A stretch of 64,000 bases of DNA from Flavobacterium frigoris PS1 (GCF_000252125.1 NZ_AHKF01000018.1:496001-560000), one strand, 5' to 3'. Counted from the first letter of the stretch, positions 27,188-36,149 are shown. Translations and numbers: made by a program. The notes: generated from the letters alone by a model not told the origin.

Positions 27188-30100
27188 ATGAAAATTTGTA
27201 AAATAAAATTTAAAAACATACACGCTCTTAAAGGGGAACATACCATCGATTTTGAAAATGGTGTCCTTGGCGAAGCGGGGCTTTTTGTAATAACAGGTGC
27301 AACAGGAACAGGTAAATCAACCATTCTGGATGTGATTACTTTGGCCTTGTACAATAAAATTCCTAGAATAGAGAAAGCAATCAGCGAAAAAATAATTGAA
27401 GAGGAAGGAGTTGTGCTAACTAAAAACGCCTTGGATTGTTATGCAGAAGTAGAATATGAGGTTAAAGGGAAGCGATACTTGTCATCCTGGTCAATTCGTA
27501 GAACCAGAACGGGTACATTAGCTAGCAGAAAACAAGAATTAACAGAGGTTGCAACTGGTATCATTTTAGTTTCAAGCGTCAACGAAGTGGTTAGTGAAAA
27601 CGAACGAATTATTGGGCTAAATTACAATCAGTTTGTACAATCGATGATTCTTGCCCAAGGCCAGTTTTCTAAATTACTTTTGGCTAAAAAGGACGATCGA
27701 AATGCACTTTTAGAAGAGATTACGGGTTCTTCTATTTATAGAAAGATAGGTAGGGCAGTATTCCAAAGATATAGAGGAGTGGAAGAGTCCGTAAAAACCC
27801 AACAAATTAAAATGGGGGAAACGGTTTTGTTGACTGCTGAAGTTTTAAAAGAGATCCAAGATGATATAGTAGAGAAAAAGCCATTGTTTATTGCTAATGA
27901 GGCAAAACTAAAGGAACTCGAAAGTAAAAAAGCACTGAAAGAAAGTATTCTTAAAAACATCCAAAGAAGAGAGATAAACCAAACGGAATGGAATGCTTTT
28001 TTGATAAATAAAAAAGAAGTTTCAAGTCAAGAAAAGCAGTTAGAAGTTCATGATAGTGTCGTAGTTTTTAAAGAGCAAATGCTTCAGATTGAACTGGCAG
28101 ATAAAGAGATATCAGGACTTTCTGTTGCAATTGAAAAAGGGAAGCAGCGTGTCTTCGATTTTGAAAAAACTAAAAAGGAGTTGATTCAATCCGCTTCCGA
28201 ATTGATTGGAAAAGAGGTAACAGAAGATAAACTCGAGGTTTTACTGGATGAATTCAGGATAAAGGTACTTTCTCTGCAGGAAGCAGAAAAAGAAAAATTA
28301 AATGAAGCCAAGCAGGAAGCGCAGCGTATAAAGGACAAATTACAGGATCTTAAAACGTTTGAAATATTTTTGAAAGAAAATGAAAATCTGTCACTGCAAA
28401 TTGCACAGGAGTTAAAAACTATTGAAGCTGAAATAACACGTAAAGGACTTTCTACTATTGACGAAGTTCGTACAAAAAAAGAGGAGTTGTCAAAACTAGT
28501 TTTGCCTGCGAACCAGTTGATTGGTAATCGGAAATTATATGACGAAAAGAACAGAGGAATAGCAGAGTTAAAAATTAAAATCAAAAGGCAGTTCAGTGAA
28601 ATCAATGGTTTTATTGAAACAGAAAAGGAGCAAAAAGCAGAATTGGACAAACTACTTCCAATAGTTGAGAAAGCAAAGCTGGAGCTGGAAAACTGGAAGC
28701 AACGTAAAAGTCTGGATGAACATCGTGCTGAGCTGGAACCTGGCGAACCTTGCCCGTTATGCGGATCTGAAAGTCATCCATACGTTGAAAGTATCGAAGA
28801 AGTTTTGGTTAGCACACTACAGGACAAATTTGATGAATTGACAAAAAAATTAGAAGAGGTAAAGAAAAATATATTGCTATCGGAAGCAAAAAAAGCGAGT
28901 TTGAAAACAAGCAATTCAAAGGATGAATCAGATTTAGAAAAAAGAGCAGCCGCTTTTCAAGTTTTAGAAAATGATATTGTGACATTGTGTTTGCAATTGA
29001 AGTGGAATAAGACAGAGACCCTCGAAAAATGGGAATCCGAGTTTAGTAACTTTCAGCAAGAGCAAACCGAATTAGACCAATTAGAGAAATACATAAAGGC
29101 CAAAGTAGTTTTGAACGAAATGGAAAAACTAAACAATAGTTATTCGGTTTTGAAAGCAGCATATATAAAAGCAAAAGAAACGCTGTTGTCGGTTTACAAT
29201 AAAAAAGATATCAATACCGATGTCAGTGATTTGACTAGAAAATTCAGCGTAAGTCGTTCAGAACTTAATGGACTTACGGTACAGCTAATTGAATTTAAAT
29301 CTAGTAGAGCAAAAACGGTAGCTTTAAAAGAGCAATTATTAGCTGTCCTTATGCCTGAACTTCAAAAAAAGGAGATCGATTCATTGGTAATGTTGAAATC
29401 AAAAATACTGGAGGAATCTACTGCAAACCAAATTCGTAAAAAGTTACAAAATTTGAAGGACAACGAGATCCGACTTCAGACTAGTCTTAAGGCAATTGAT
29501 GAAGCTTTGGCCGAAGAAGAACGTTTAAATGATACTTCGGTTACGATGGATGAACTAAAAATAGTACTTCCCAAAGTTTTACAAGAATTGACTGAACTTC
29601 AAAAACACATTTGGGACCAAGAAAAGCGAATTGAAATTGATAATCAAAACAAAGTAAAGCAAAAGAGTAGCCAGGAACTGCTGGATGCTTTAAATAAGGA
29701 TTTGTCTCTTTGGAGTAAAATGAATATGCTTATTGGAGACGCTATGGGTAAAAAATTCTCCAATTTCGTGCAGGACTTAACATTGAGGCAATTACTGGAG
29801 TATGGAAATCAGCGTCTTAGAGGGTTTTCAGACCGCTATTTATTGGATGTTGCCAATGATTCTGATGGTTTAAAAGTAATCGATACCTATATGGGAAATA
29901 CCAAACGTTCCGTATCTTCCTTGTCAGGTGGAGAGACCTTTAAGTTAAGTCTGGCATTGGCTTTTGGGTTATCTGATTTGGCAGCCCGAAATGTTGAAAT
30001 TGAGTCCTTGTTTATTGATGAAGGTTTTGGTTCTTTAGACCCAGAATCATTAGATCAGGCGATAAGCATCCTCGAGAACATGCAAAATGAAAGCAATAAA

Positions 30101-30205
30101 TCTATTGGTATCATATCACATGTGGGAGAATTAAAAGATCGTATTGGTACCAAAATAAAACTGGTTAGAACAGGCGCTGGATATAGTACAATTGAAATTG
30201 AATAA
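27188..30205 (+). CDS. sbcC: SbcC ATPase subunit (Rad50 homologue)
   Basis: This 1005-residue SMC-like ATPase has Walker A GATGTGKST near residue 38, two long coiled-coil arms with the zinc hook EPCPLCGSE (Cys about 521 and 524) between them, the ABC signature LSGGETF at about 912, and Walker B LFIDEGFGSLD near 940. Length and order match the SbcC/Rad50 family. It pairs with the SbcD subunit encoded directly upstream. Confidence 0.95.
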   Translation: MKICKIKFKNIHALKGEHTIDFENGVLGEAGLFVITGATGTGKSTILDVITLALYNKIPRIEKAISEKIIEEEGVVLTKNALDCYAEVEYEVKGKRYLSSWSIRRTRTGTLASRKQELTEVATGIILVSSVNEVVSENERIIGLNYNQFVQSMILAQGQFSKLLLAKKDDRNALLEEITGSSIYRKIGRAVFQRYRGVEESVKTQQIKMGETVLLTAEVLKEIQDDIVEKKPLFIANEAKLKELESKKALKESILKNIQRREINQTEWNAFLINKKEVSSQEKQLEVHDSVVVFKEQMLQIELADKEISGLSVAIEKGKQRVFDFEKTKKELIQSASELIGKEVTEDKLEVLLDEFRIKVLSLQEAEKEKLNEAKQEAQRIKDKLQDLKTFEIFLKENENLSLQIAQELKTIEAEITRKGLSTIDEVRTKKEELSKLVLPANQLIGNRKLYDEKNRGIAELKIKIKRQFSEINGFIETEKEQKAELDKLLPIVEKAKLELENWKQRKSLDEHRAELEPGEPCPLCGSESHPYVESIEEVLVSTLQDKFDELTKKLEEVKKNILLSEAKKASLKTSNSKDESDLEKRAAAFQVLENDIVTLCLQLKWNKTETLEKWESEFSNFQQEQTELDQLEKYIKAKVVLNEMEKLNNSYSVLKAAYIKAKETLLSVYNKKDINTDVSDLTRKFSVSRSELNGLTVQLIEFKSSRAKTVALKEQLLAVLMPELQKKEIDSLVMLKSKILEESTANQIRKKLQNLKDNEIRLQTSLKAIDEALAEEERLNDTSVTMDELKIVLPKVLQELTELQKHIWDQEKRIEIDNQNKVKQKSSQELLDALNKDLSLWSKMNMLIGDAMGKKFSNFVQDLTLRQLLEYGNQRLRGFSDRYLLDVANDSDGLKVIDTYMGNTKRSVSSLSGGETFKLSLALAFGLSDLAARNVEIESLFIDEGFGSLDPESLDQAISILENMQNESNKSIGIISHVGELKDRIGTKIKLVRTGAGYSTIEIE

Positions 30206-30300
30206 CGGATAATTATAAAAAACAATAAACTTTAAAGATGATTTTATTTTCAAGAGCCTTAGTTAAGTATTTTAAATATTGAAAGTAAATAAAGAACAGG

Positions 30301-30337
30301 AAATAAAAAAAGCCCATTAGTCAGACTAATAGGCTTT
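30301..30337 (-). terminator. Terminator of the histone H1-like gene
   Basis: Hairpin arms 30309-30321 and 30325-30337 (AAAGCC/GGCTTT plus ATTAGT/ACTAAT, one mismatch) are followed on the minus strand by a T-rich run (complement of 30301-30310). It lies 18 bp past the H1-like stop codon and faces convergent sbcC. Confidence 0.85.
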
Positions 30338-30354
30338 ATAATGATAAATTAAAT

Positions 30355-30531
30355 TTATTTTTTTGATTCTTCTACAGAAACTTTTCTAAACTCTTTTAAA
30401 AGTTTTTCTAGTTCCAAAGTTGATTTACGAGATCTAGCTCCTGCTGCTTTTACACCTTTCTCAATTAGTGATTCAGATTCTGTTTTAAATGTTTCGAATT
30501 CAGCGTTGATTTTTTCAATTAAATCTTTCAT
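30355..30531 (-). CDS. Histone H1-like small DNA-binding protein (Bacteroidota type)
   Basis: The 58-residue product starts MKDLIEKINAEFETFKTE and continues with KAAGARSRKSTLELEKLLKEF before ending VSVEESKK. This is the compact helical, Lys-rich H1/Hc1-like protein found throughout Flavobacteria, and its length matches the family. A TATTTTTG -7 box lies on the minus strand at 30564-30557, 26 bp upstream of the ATG. It probably acts in nucleoid organisation. The gene is convergent with sbcC and followed by a strong terminator. Confidence 0.85.
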   Translation of the reverse strand: MKDLIEKINAEFETFKTESESLIEKGVKAAGARSRKSTLELEKLLKEFRKVSVEESKK

Positions 30532-31098
30532 GGTAATGCTTTATTAAATTAGGACGCAAAAATAGAATTTTGGAACTTAGAGAGAAATAATTTAATGTTA
30601 AAATTCTCACTTTTTATTATGAGTGGCTAAAGCAAATAATTTGATAGTTTTAAAGGTGAAAAATAGCTGTCATCCTGATCCATTCGCACAACCAGAATTG
30701 TAAGATATTTTTAGTAGATAAAATTTTGGTTTTGCTTAAAATAAAGTATTTCTTCGTGTTTTTCCATAAGGATACTATTTGTCTATCGTTATTTCAGGAC
30801 AGGACAATTAAATGAATTAAAATGAGTTAGGATATTGTTTGCCAATATTTCAACTCATTTTTTTGTAATGCTTTGCTTTTCTAAAAGTAATTAGAGCTAC
30901 TATCATGCAAACCGGTTTATCTTTTTTTATCCAAATGGCATTTATAAATCAGTTTGAAGTACAATTAAATTTCTCAAATGCTTAAATAAACAAAATAGGA
31001 ATAGAGATGTAAACGTTAAATATAACCCTAGAAATAAATATTGTTGAGGATGACGAGTAAATAAAGGCTAAATTGGAGCAAATTAAAGAAATCAAATT
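30532..31098. other. Spacer with an orphan terminator-like hairpin
   Basis: No open frame longer than a few codons looks coding. The one clear structure is a plus-strand hairpin at 30819-30863 (AAAATGAGTT/AACTCATTTT, with inner ATATTG/CAATAT) ending in seven T. It terminates no visible gene, so a short non-coding transcript starting around 30600-30750 is possible. Nothing else was seen. Confidence 0.4.
30819..30863 (+). terminator. Orphan intrinsic terminator
   Basis: The left arm (30819-30828 plus 30832-30837) pairs with the right arm (30843-30848 plus 30852-30861), and a run of T follows. No coding gene lies upstream on the plus strand since sbcC (30205), whose read-through should already be stopped by the hairpin at 30309-30337. 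Confidence 0.6.
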
Positions 31099-31998
31099 AT
31101 GTATAAAATTCATACTATCGATTTATATTTTCAATCTGAAAAGCACTCTATAGGTGCCTTTTTAATCGAAACCGAAAAGGGTCCGATTCTTATCGAAACG
31201 GGTCCGGAATCAACTTGGGAATGTCTAGAAAAAGGAATTCAGGATTTAGGCTACCAGGTCGAAGACATCCAACACGTATTACTCACCCACATTCATTTTG
31301 ATCATGCCGGTGCTGCCTGGAAGTTTGCTAAAAACGGCGCTAAAATATATGTGCATCCCATTGGAATTCCCCATTTAGCCAATCCGGAGAAATTGTGGAA
31401 TTCTGCAAAAATGATTTATACAAATAAAATGGAGATGCTTTGGGGTACCATGGAATCTATTCCGGAAGAACAATTAATTCCTGTAGATGAGGGTGATACT
31501 ATCGATTTTGGAGATGCACAAATCAAAGTTTGGTACACGCCCGGTCATGCAGTACATCATAATGCCTATCAGATTGATGATATCATTTTTACAGGCGATG
31601 TAGCTGGAGTAAGAATTGGAGATGGTCCGGTCGCACCACCTTGTCCGCCACCAGATATTAATGTAGAATTATGGAAAAAATCGATTCATAAGCTAAAGAA
31701 TCTTAAGCCGCAAGCCTTGTATCTTACCCACTTTTCTTTACAATACAATCCCCAGGAATTATTAACCAATTTAGAAATTAAGATCGATGACTGGGCTAAT
31801 TTTATCAAACCTTTTTATGATAACCAAACCCCTCCTGAGGAAATTGTACCCCAATTTATGGCCTACACCAGAAGTCAGTTTTTAGCAGAAGGATTGCATT
31901 CGGAAGAAATACAAACCTATGAACTGGCCAATCCAAGCTGGATGTCTGTTAATGGCTTATTACGATATTGGAAATTGAAAGAGCAGGGAAGAATTTAG
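31099..31998 (+). CDS. MBL-fold metallo-hydrolase
   Basis: The 299-residue protein shows the metallo-beta-lactamase fold: LIETGPEST, then the metal-binding THIHFDHAG, a further His in TPGHAVHH, Asp in FTGDVAG, and a C-terminal LTHFSL. There is no signal peptide, so it should be cytosolic. It resembles glyoxalase II-like or lactonase-like hydrolases, but the substrate is not evident. It appears monocistronic and is followed by a 14-bp perfect inverted repeat. Confidence 0.88.
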   Translation: MYKIHTIDLYFQSEKHSIGAFLIETEKGPILIETGPESTWECLEKGIQDLGYQVEDIQHVLLTHIHFDHAGAAWKFAKNGAKIYVHPIGIPHLANPEKLWNSAKMIYTNKMEMLWGTMESIPEEQLIPVDEGDTIDFGDAQIKVWYTPGHAVHHNAYQIDDIIFTGDVAGVRIGDGPVAPPCPPPDINVELWKKSIHKLKNLKPQALYLTHFSLQYNPQELLTNLEIKIDDWANFIKPFYDNQTPPEEIVPQFMAYTRSQFLAEGLHSEEIQTYELANPSWMSVNGLLRYWKLKEQGRI

Positions 31999-32076
31999 AT
32001 ATTTTTTCCATAACAAAAATTTTCATTAGCCAATAAGGGCGCATCGATGTTGTTTACCAAAAAATAAAACAAAGAG

Positions 32077-32125
32077 AAACGATTCTTTTAGAATAGAAAT
32101 CTGTTTTAAAAGAATCGTTTGTTTC
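32077..32125 (+). terminator. Long inverted repeat, likely terminator of the MBL gene
   Basis: AAACGATTCTTTTA (32077-32090) and TAAAAGAATCGTTT (32107-32120) form a perfect 14-bp stem with a 16-nt loop. The right side continues as T-rich sequence. It starts about 80 bp after the stop. Confidence 0.65.
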
Positions 32126-32175
32126 AAATTATACACTTGCAGCTGGAATAACTACAAAATTTGTGACTAATTTAC

Positions 32176-32418
32176 TTAAGCAGCTATTTTAAATAAACCT
32201 CTCAACTCTATTTCTTTTTGCAAGGGTGTTTTATAACCTAAACTAGAATGTAATCTTTGTGTATTGTACCACTGTATATAATCAGATTTACAATTATATA
32301 ATTGCTGATATGTATTAAATTTATACCTATATAAACATTCATATTTTATTGTTTTAAAAAAACTTTCAGCTACAGCATTATCCCAACAACCTCCTTTTCC
32401 TATTTTCCTGGATGAAGG
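32176..32418 (-). pseudogene. C-terminal remnant of an IS3-family transposase (OrfB)
   Basis: A minus-strand frame ending at the TAA at 32176 encodes the end of a DDE integrase domain: GGCWDNAVAESFFKTIKYE, then QWYNTQRLHSSLGYKTPLQ. This contains the third catalytic acid (Glu in AESFF) and the usual C-terminal block. About 75 residues remain and the N-terminal two thirds are gone. It differs in sequence from the intact IS3-family element at 58977-60237, so it is an older, separate insertion. No inverted repeats could be recognised around it. Confidence 0.85.
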
Positions 32419-32563
32419 ATATTTGGTCTATAACCAATTTGATTCAGAAGGAACTCCGCAATAGCTTTTAATTACAAAAGACGGAATAGTATCTCGCTCC
32501 ATATTTGGATCTCAAGAAGTGGCACAAAATCGATTGTTCTATGCACTGGAGCAACTGGATTAA
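32411..32563 (+). pseudogene. Remnant of a thioredoxin-like (TlpA/peroxiredoxin-type) gene with an internal stop
   Basis: On the plus strand the frame reads GYLVYNQFDSEGTPQ, a TAG stop, then LLITKDGIVSRSIFGSQEV and a natural end at TAA 32561-32563. The pattern GTPQ-x-LLI-x-KDG is the cis-Pro/beta-strand region of thioredoxin-fold proteins, with the x position turned into a stop. Only about 50 codons remain, abutting the transposase remnant, so the gene was probably broken by that insertion and then decayed. Confidence 0.5.
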
Positions 32564-32767
32564 AAACACTTTTAGAAATAGTGCCCTTTGTCCTGGAACG
32601 ACCTGTTAATTTTAAGTAGGAATCGGTACAAACTATTTAAGAGTCACTCCAGAAAACTTAAGTAGACATAGGAAAACAGTTAAATCTATCTTAATTGATA
32701 TAGGTCAATGATATTTGCGTGACGGTTATGTAATTTTGTGGTTATTAATAATTTTATTAAAAACAAT

Positions 32768-33862
32768 ATGAGCAAGCAACATTTATTAACACCATATAAC
32801 AAAAATATTAACCTCAATAACAGAGTTGTCATGGCGCCCATGACACGTGGTAGAGCAGATAATGAAGGCAACGTTGCAACGGATGAGCTACATGGCTTGT
32901 ATTACGAGCAACGTGCATCAGCAGGTTTAATTATTACAGAAGGCTCGCAAGTGTCTCGTGATGCTGTAGGTTATATCAATACAGCTGGTATCTATACAGA
33001 TGAGCAAGTAGAAGGTTGGAAAAAAGTAACCAAACGTGTACATGATAAAGGAGGGAAAATCTTTATTCAATTGTGGCATGTAGGACGTATGTCTCATCCC
33101 GATTTTCATCATGGAGCATTACCATTATCCGCTTCAGCTATCAATCCTAACGATAAATCATTTACTCCAGAAGGTTTTAAAGATACTGTTACGCCTAAGG
33201 AAATGACCATTGAAGATATTAAAACTACGGTACAAGATTTTAAAAATTCAGCTGCAAATGCAGTAAAAGCTGGTTTTGATGGAGTAGAAATACATTCCTC
33301 TAATGGCTATTTGTTTCAGCAGTTCTTTAACGGAACGTCTAATCACAGAACAGATGAGTATGGTGGAAGTATTGAAAACAAAGCCCGTATATTTTTTGAA
33401 GTTCTAGACGCGATCAAAGAAGTTATTCCGCAGGAAAAAATTGGAGCCCGTTTTAATCCATCATTAAACGGTCCATTCGGAACGACTATGGATGAAGAAA
33501 CAATCCCAACGTTTGAATACATCATTAAAAAATTGAATGATTATAATTTAGCATACGTGCATCTTTCTGAACCTTTTACAGATGTTTCAGAAATACCATA
33601 TGCTGTGACACAAATAGCTAAACATTTCCGTCCTTTGTATAATGGAACATTGATGATTAACTCGGAATTTGATCAAGAAAAAGGAAATAAAGTAATTGAA
33701 GAAGGGTATGCAGATTTAGTAGCTTACGGTAAGCCATACGTTTCTAATCCAGATTTAGTAGAACGTTTTGAAAACAACTTAGATTTAGCAGAGTGGGATC
33801 AAAGTACGTTCTACGCAGGAGGAGCAGAAGGATATACAGATTATCCAGAAGCTTCTAAATAA
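32768..33862 (+). CDS. Old yellow enzyme-type alkene reductase
   Basis: From ATG 32768 the product is 364 residues. It has the OYE signature: NRVVMAPMTRGRA at the FMN site, FIQLWHVGR, and the substrate-binding His/Asn pair in EIHSSNGYLFQQF. NHRTDEYGGSIENKARIF follows, with the FMN phosphate site in the C-terminal YGKPYVSNPDLVERF. It should reduce activated C=C bonds of enones, maleimides or nitro compounds using NADPH. The upstream GTG at 32738 is disfavoured because it overlaps a TAATTTTG -7 box (32731-32738). A zinc alcohol dehydrogenase gene follows after 49 bp, a logical pair for enal/enone detoxification. Confidence 0.92.
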   Translation: MSKQHLLTPYNKNINLNNRVVMAPMTRGRADNEGNVATDELHGLYYEQRASAGLIITEGSQVSRDAVGYINTAGIYTDEQVEGWKKVTKRVHDKGGKIFIQLWHVGRMSHPDFHHGALPLSASAINPNDKSFTPEGFKDTVTPKEMTIEDIKTTVQDFKNSAANAVKAGFDGVEIHSSNGYLFQQFFNGTSNHRTDEYGGSIENKARIFFEVLDAIKEVIPQEKIGARFNPSLNGPFGTTMDEETIPTFEYIIKKLNDYNLAYVHLSEPFTDVSEIPYAVTQIAKHFRPLYNGTLMINSEFDQEKGNKVIEEGYADLVAYGKPYVSNPDLVERFENNLDLAEWDQSTFYAGGAEGYTDYPEASK

Positions 33863-33911
33863 ATAGTAATACAGAAATCGAATTAATAGTAACTTTAAAA
33901 ACAACATAACA

Positions 33912-34967
33912 ATGGCGACTACAACAGTAAAAGCGTATGGTACAACAGCACCAACAGAAGATTTAAAACCTTTAGATATTGAAAGAAGAGCTGTAGGAAC
34001 AGATGACATAAAAATTGATATCACTTATAGTGGTGTTTGTCACAGTGATATACATACAGCAAGAAATGAATGGAATGGATCAACCTATCCTGTGGTACCT
34101 GGACATGAGATCATTGGTCGAGTGGTAGAGGTAGGAAATGGTGTTAGTAGCTATAAAGTAGGTGATTTAGTAGGAGTAGGTTGTATGGTAGACTCTTGCC
34201 AGACTTGTTCTTCTTGTCAGAAAGATTTAGAACAATTTTGCGAAAATGGAGCAACATTTACTTACAACAGCCCAGATAAACATCTTGAAGGGAAACAAAC
34301 TTACGGAGGTTATTCAACTTCAGTAGTTGTTGATGAAAAATTTGTACTACGCATTCCAGAAAATTTAGACGAAGCAGCAACTGCACCGCTATTATGTGCA
34401 GGAGTTACTACATGGTCACCATTACGTCATTGGAACGTAAAAAAAGGAGATAAAGTAGGAGTAGTAGGTTTAGGAGGATTAGGTCATATGGGCGTTAAAT
34501 TTGCCAATGCATTAGGTGCACATGTGGTTATGATTACAACATCGCCAGAAAAAGGAAAAGACGCTACACGTTTAGGTGCTCATGAAGTTTTAGTGTCGAA
34601 AGATGAAGCCGACATGAAAAAACACCAAAATAGTTTCGATTTTATTTTAAATACCATTCCTGTAGGTCATGAAATGGATCCCTATTTAGGATTACTTAAA
34701 ATTGATTCAACAATGGTTTTAGTTGGTGCAGTAGAACCTTTGAAGCCTTTTCATGGTGGAAATATCATTATGGGACGTAAGCGTATTGCCGGTTCTTTAA
34801 TCGGAGGTATTAAAGAAACACAAGAGATGTTAGATTTCTGCGGCGAACATAATATCACTAGTGATATTGAGCTTATCAATATGCAAGATATTAACACAGC
34901 TTATGATCGTGTTACAAGCAATGATGTTAAATACAGATTTGTAATTGATATGAAATCGCTTAAATAA
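33912..34967 (+). CDS. Zinc-dependent NAD(P) alcohol dehydrogenase (cinnamyl-alcohol/YahK type)
   Basis: The 351-residue medium-chain dehydrogenase has catalytic zinc ligands in GVCHSDIHTA and PGHEIIG, the structural zinc cysteines in VGCMVDSCQTCSSCQKDLEQFC, and the Rossmann motif VGVVGLGGLGHMGVKFA. It lacks an export signal and should work in the cytosol reducing aldehydes. It is paired with the OYE gene upstream and ends at a strong terminator. A close paralogue with a Tat signal is encoded at 41183-42376. Confidence 0.93.
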   Translation: MATTTVKAYGTTAPTEDLKPLDIERRAVGTDDIKIDITYSGVCHSDIHTARNEWNGSTYPVVPGHEIIGRVVEVGNGVSSYKVGDLVGVGCMVDSCQTCSSCQKDLEQFCENGATFTYNSPDKHLEGKQTYGGYSTSVVVDEKFVLRIPENLDEAATAPLLCAGVTTWSPLRHWNVKKGDKVGVVGLGGLGHMGVKFANALGAHVVMITTSPEKGKDATRLGAHEVLVSKDEADMKKHQNSFDFILNTIPVGHEMDPYLGLLKIDSTMVLVGAVEPLKPFHGGNIIMGRKRIAGSLIGGIKETQEMLDFCGEHNITSDIELINMQDINTAYDRVTSNDVKYRFVIDMKSLK

Positions 34968-34991
34968 AAATAATTTTTTTACAGCGCATAA

Positions 34992-35030
34992 AAAAACAGC
35001 ATCTAAAGTAATTTTAGATGCTGTTTTTAT
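34992..35030 (+). terminator. Intrinsic terminator of the OYE-ADH operon
   Basis: AAAAACAGCATCTAAA (34992-35007) pairs perfectly with TTTAGATGCTGTTTTT (35013-35028) around a 5-nt loop, 24 bp after the stop. Confidence 0.92.
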
Positions 35031-35122
35031 TTGTAGTAAACTACCGAGTTAAATTAAGTTCCATTTCTTTTTCCAAAAATGGCTCAGATCTAGAGCCTAT
35101 AGATTTAGGTTGTGACAGTGCT

Positions 35123-35220
35123 TAGGCTTCTGCCATTTCGCTCCTTATTTGCTTTATGGTAATGGTACTTCTATCATGGCTCCAACCAGAAGGGCCAAAA
35201 GCATACGTGAACTTGTCATA
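35123..35220 (-). pseudogene. Short coding-like fragment, family not recognised
   Basis: Directly after the stop of the 35221-35523 gene, a minus-strand frame reads YDKFTYAFGPSGWSHDRST and ends SEMAEA before the TAA at 35123. The composition is protein-like but there is no start codon of its own at the right place. It may be the C-terminal scrap of a deleted gene. The remainder of 34968-35220 holds only the terminator. Confidence 0.3.
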
Positions 35221-35523
35221 CTAATTATTTGATTTTTTTATGTCTTTCCAAATATTTTTGTATTGGTGAGTTAAAATAACAAACAGGTTATTAAAATCTA
35301 TAAAGAAGAAATATTCTTTATTATTAAATTCTAATGTTTTATTTGAATGGTATTCAAATAATTCTTGATAGATATTTAAAAGTTGTTTGGTTTTTAATCC
35401 AGTTTTAGATTTAATCTCTTTTAAAGTTGGTAAAGGGATATCGTCATCATTATAATATTTTTTTTCGGTAAGGAAATTTATGAGGGTTGCATATTCAGTG
35501 TTGTTATTGAAAAACATTTTCAA
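35221..35523 (-). CDS. Small protein of unknown function, possible helix-turn-helix
   Basis: This 100-residue product has no signal peptide. The segment LPTLKEIKSKTGLKTKQLL (about 30-48) could form a helix-turn-helix of the type found in small replication or regulatory proteins. The C-terminal half is very rich in Phe, Asn and Lys. I do not recognise the family. It stands alone between an apparent gene scrap and a terminator hairpin, in a stretch that looks like accessory DNA. Confidence 0.5.
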   Translation of the reverse strand: MKMFFNNNTEYATLINFLTEKKYYNDDDIPLPTLKEIKSKTGLKTKQLLNIYQELFEYHSNKTLEFNNKEYFFFIDFNNLFVILTHQYKNIWKDIKKSNN

Positions 35524-35644
35524 TTGATCGTTAATTCAAAGTAAATCGATAAGGACCCTTTTACGGATAATTTATGTGATTCCATTTTTATTCTCAAGTT
35601 AATAAAACTGAAAAGAGTGAATTGTGGGGATATATTGTAAATAA

Positions 35645-35682
35645 AAAACCCTAACGCCTTTTTTTATAAGAGTTAGGGTTTT
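35645..35682. terminator. Hairpin terminator
   Basis: AAAACCCTAAC (35645-35655) and GTTAGGGTTTT (35672-35682) form an 11-bp stem with a T-rich 16-nt loop. It lies in the spacer between two small minus-strand genes and could terminate the gene at 35946-36149. Confidence 0.65.
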
Positions 35683-35686
35683 AATT

Positions 35687-35750
35687 CCGCGGAGAAAGAG
35701 GGATTTGTAATCCTCTTTTTATGCTAGTGTTTACGATGTCTCGCAAACTA
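35687..35750. repeat. REP-like palindromic element
   Basis: CCGCGG (35687-35692) is followed by a palindrome, AAAGAGGGATT (35695-35705), loop TGT, AATCCTCTTT (35709-35718), with one bulged G, then a conserved-looking tail. The GGGATTTGTAATCC core resembles REP/BIME elements of Bacteroidota that RAYT transposases mobilise. It also superficially resembles a reversed tRNA 3' end, but no complementary acceptor arm exists. It occurs once in this window. Confidence 0.4.
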
Positions 35751-35945
35751 TTTTAAAACAAGGGTCTCGATTTTACTCCTACGATTTATAGGTAAAAAAT
35801 CATGTAATCTTATCACTGTAAATATAGTGATAATTAAAGGTTTATCAAAGTAAAAAAAGTCCTTTCATTGTTTAAACTTTGAACTAGTTGAGTACTATTT
35901 TTGAACTGGAATCGGTTCAAAATTTAGTTGCCTAAAACATAAAAT

Positions 35946-36149
35946 CTATCCAATTATTAAAGGTTCAACCTGTTCAATTTTAAGGCTCGTAAATTGGCAA
36001 AATTCTTCAATAGACACAAACTCATCTTCTAGTTTGTTTAACTTAATCCTCATTTTTTGAAGTAGTCTAATACTTTGACGATAACTCTTTCCGGTTATGC
36101 GTTGTATGTCCTTAGGGTAGATACATAATCTCTTGTTTTTGGCTCTCAT
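35946..36149 (-). CDS. Small helix-turn-helix-like protein (67 aa)
   Basis: The 67-residue product has YPKDIQRITGKSYRQSIRLL, which looks like an excisionase- or MerR-like DNA-binding helix pair, then a second helical block SIEEFCQFTSLKIEQVEPLI. Proteins of this pattern recur in Flavobacteria and I take it as a real gene, but no function is assigned. It is about 310 bp upstream of, and divergent from, the coupled cassette that starts at 36460, so it could regulate it. Confidence 0.6.
   Translation of the reverse strand: MRAKNKRLCIYPKDIQRITGKSYRQSIRLLQKMRIKLNKLEDEFVSIEEFCQFTSLKIEQVEPLIIG

Noticed and set aside
32738..32767. GTG at 32738 as start of the old yellow enzyme gene
   Set aside because: It overlaps the TAATTTTG -7 box, and the extra ten residues are not part of the family; ATG at 32768 is the natural start.
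35683..35730. A possible tRNA 3' end or tRNA-derived attachment site (resembling a reversed T-arm and acceptor)
   Set aside because: No matching acceptor 5' strand, anticodon arm or D-arm exists upstream, and the T-loop lacks TTC. A REP-like palindrome explains it better.
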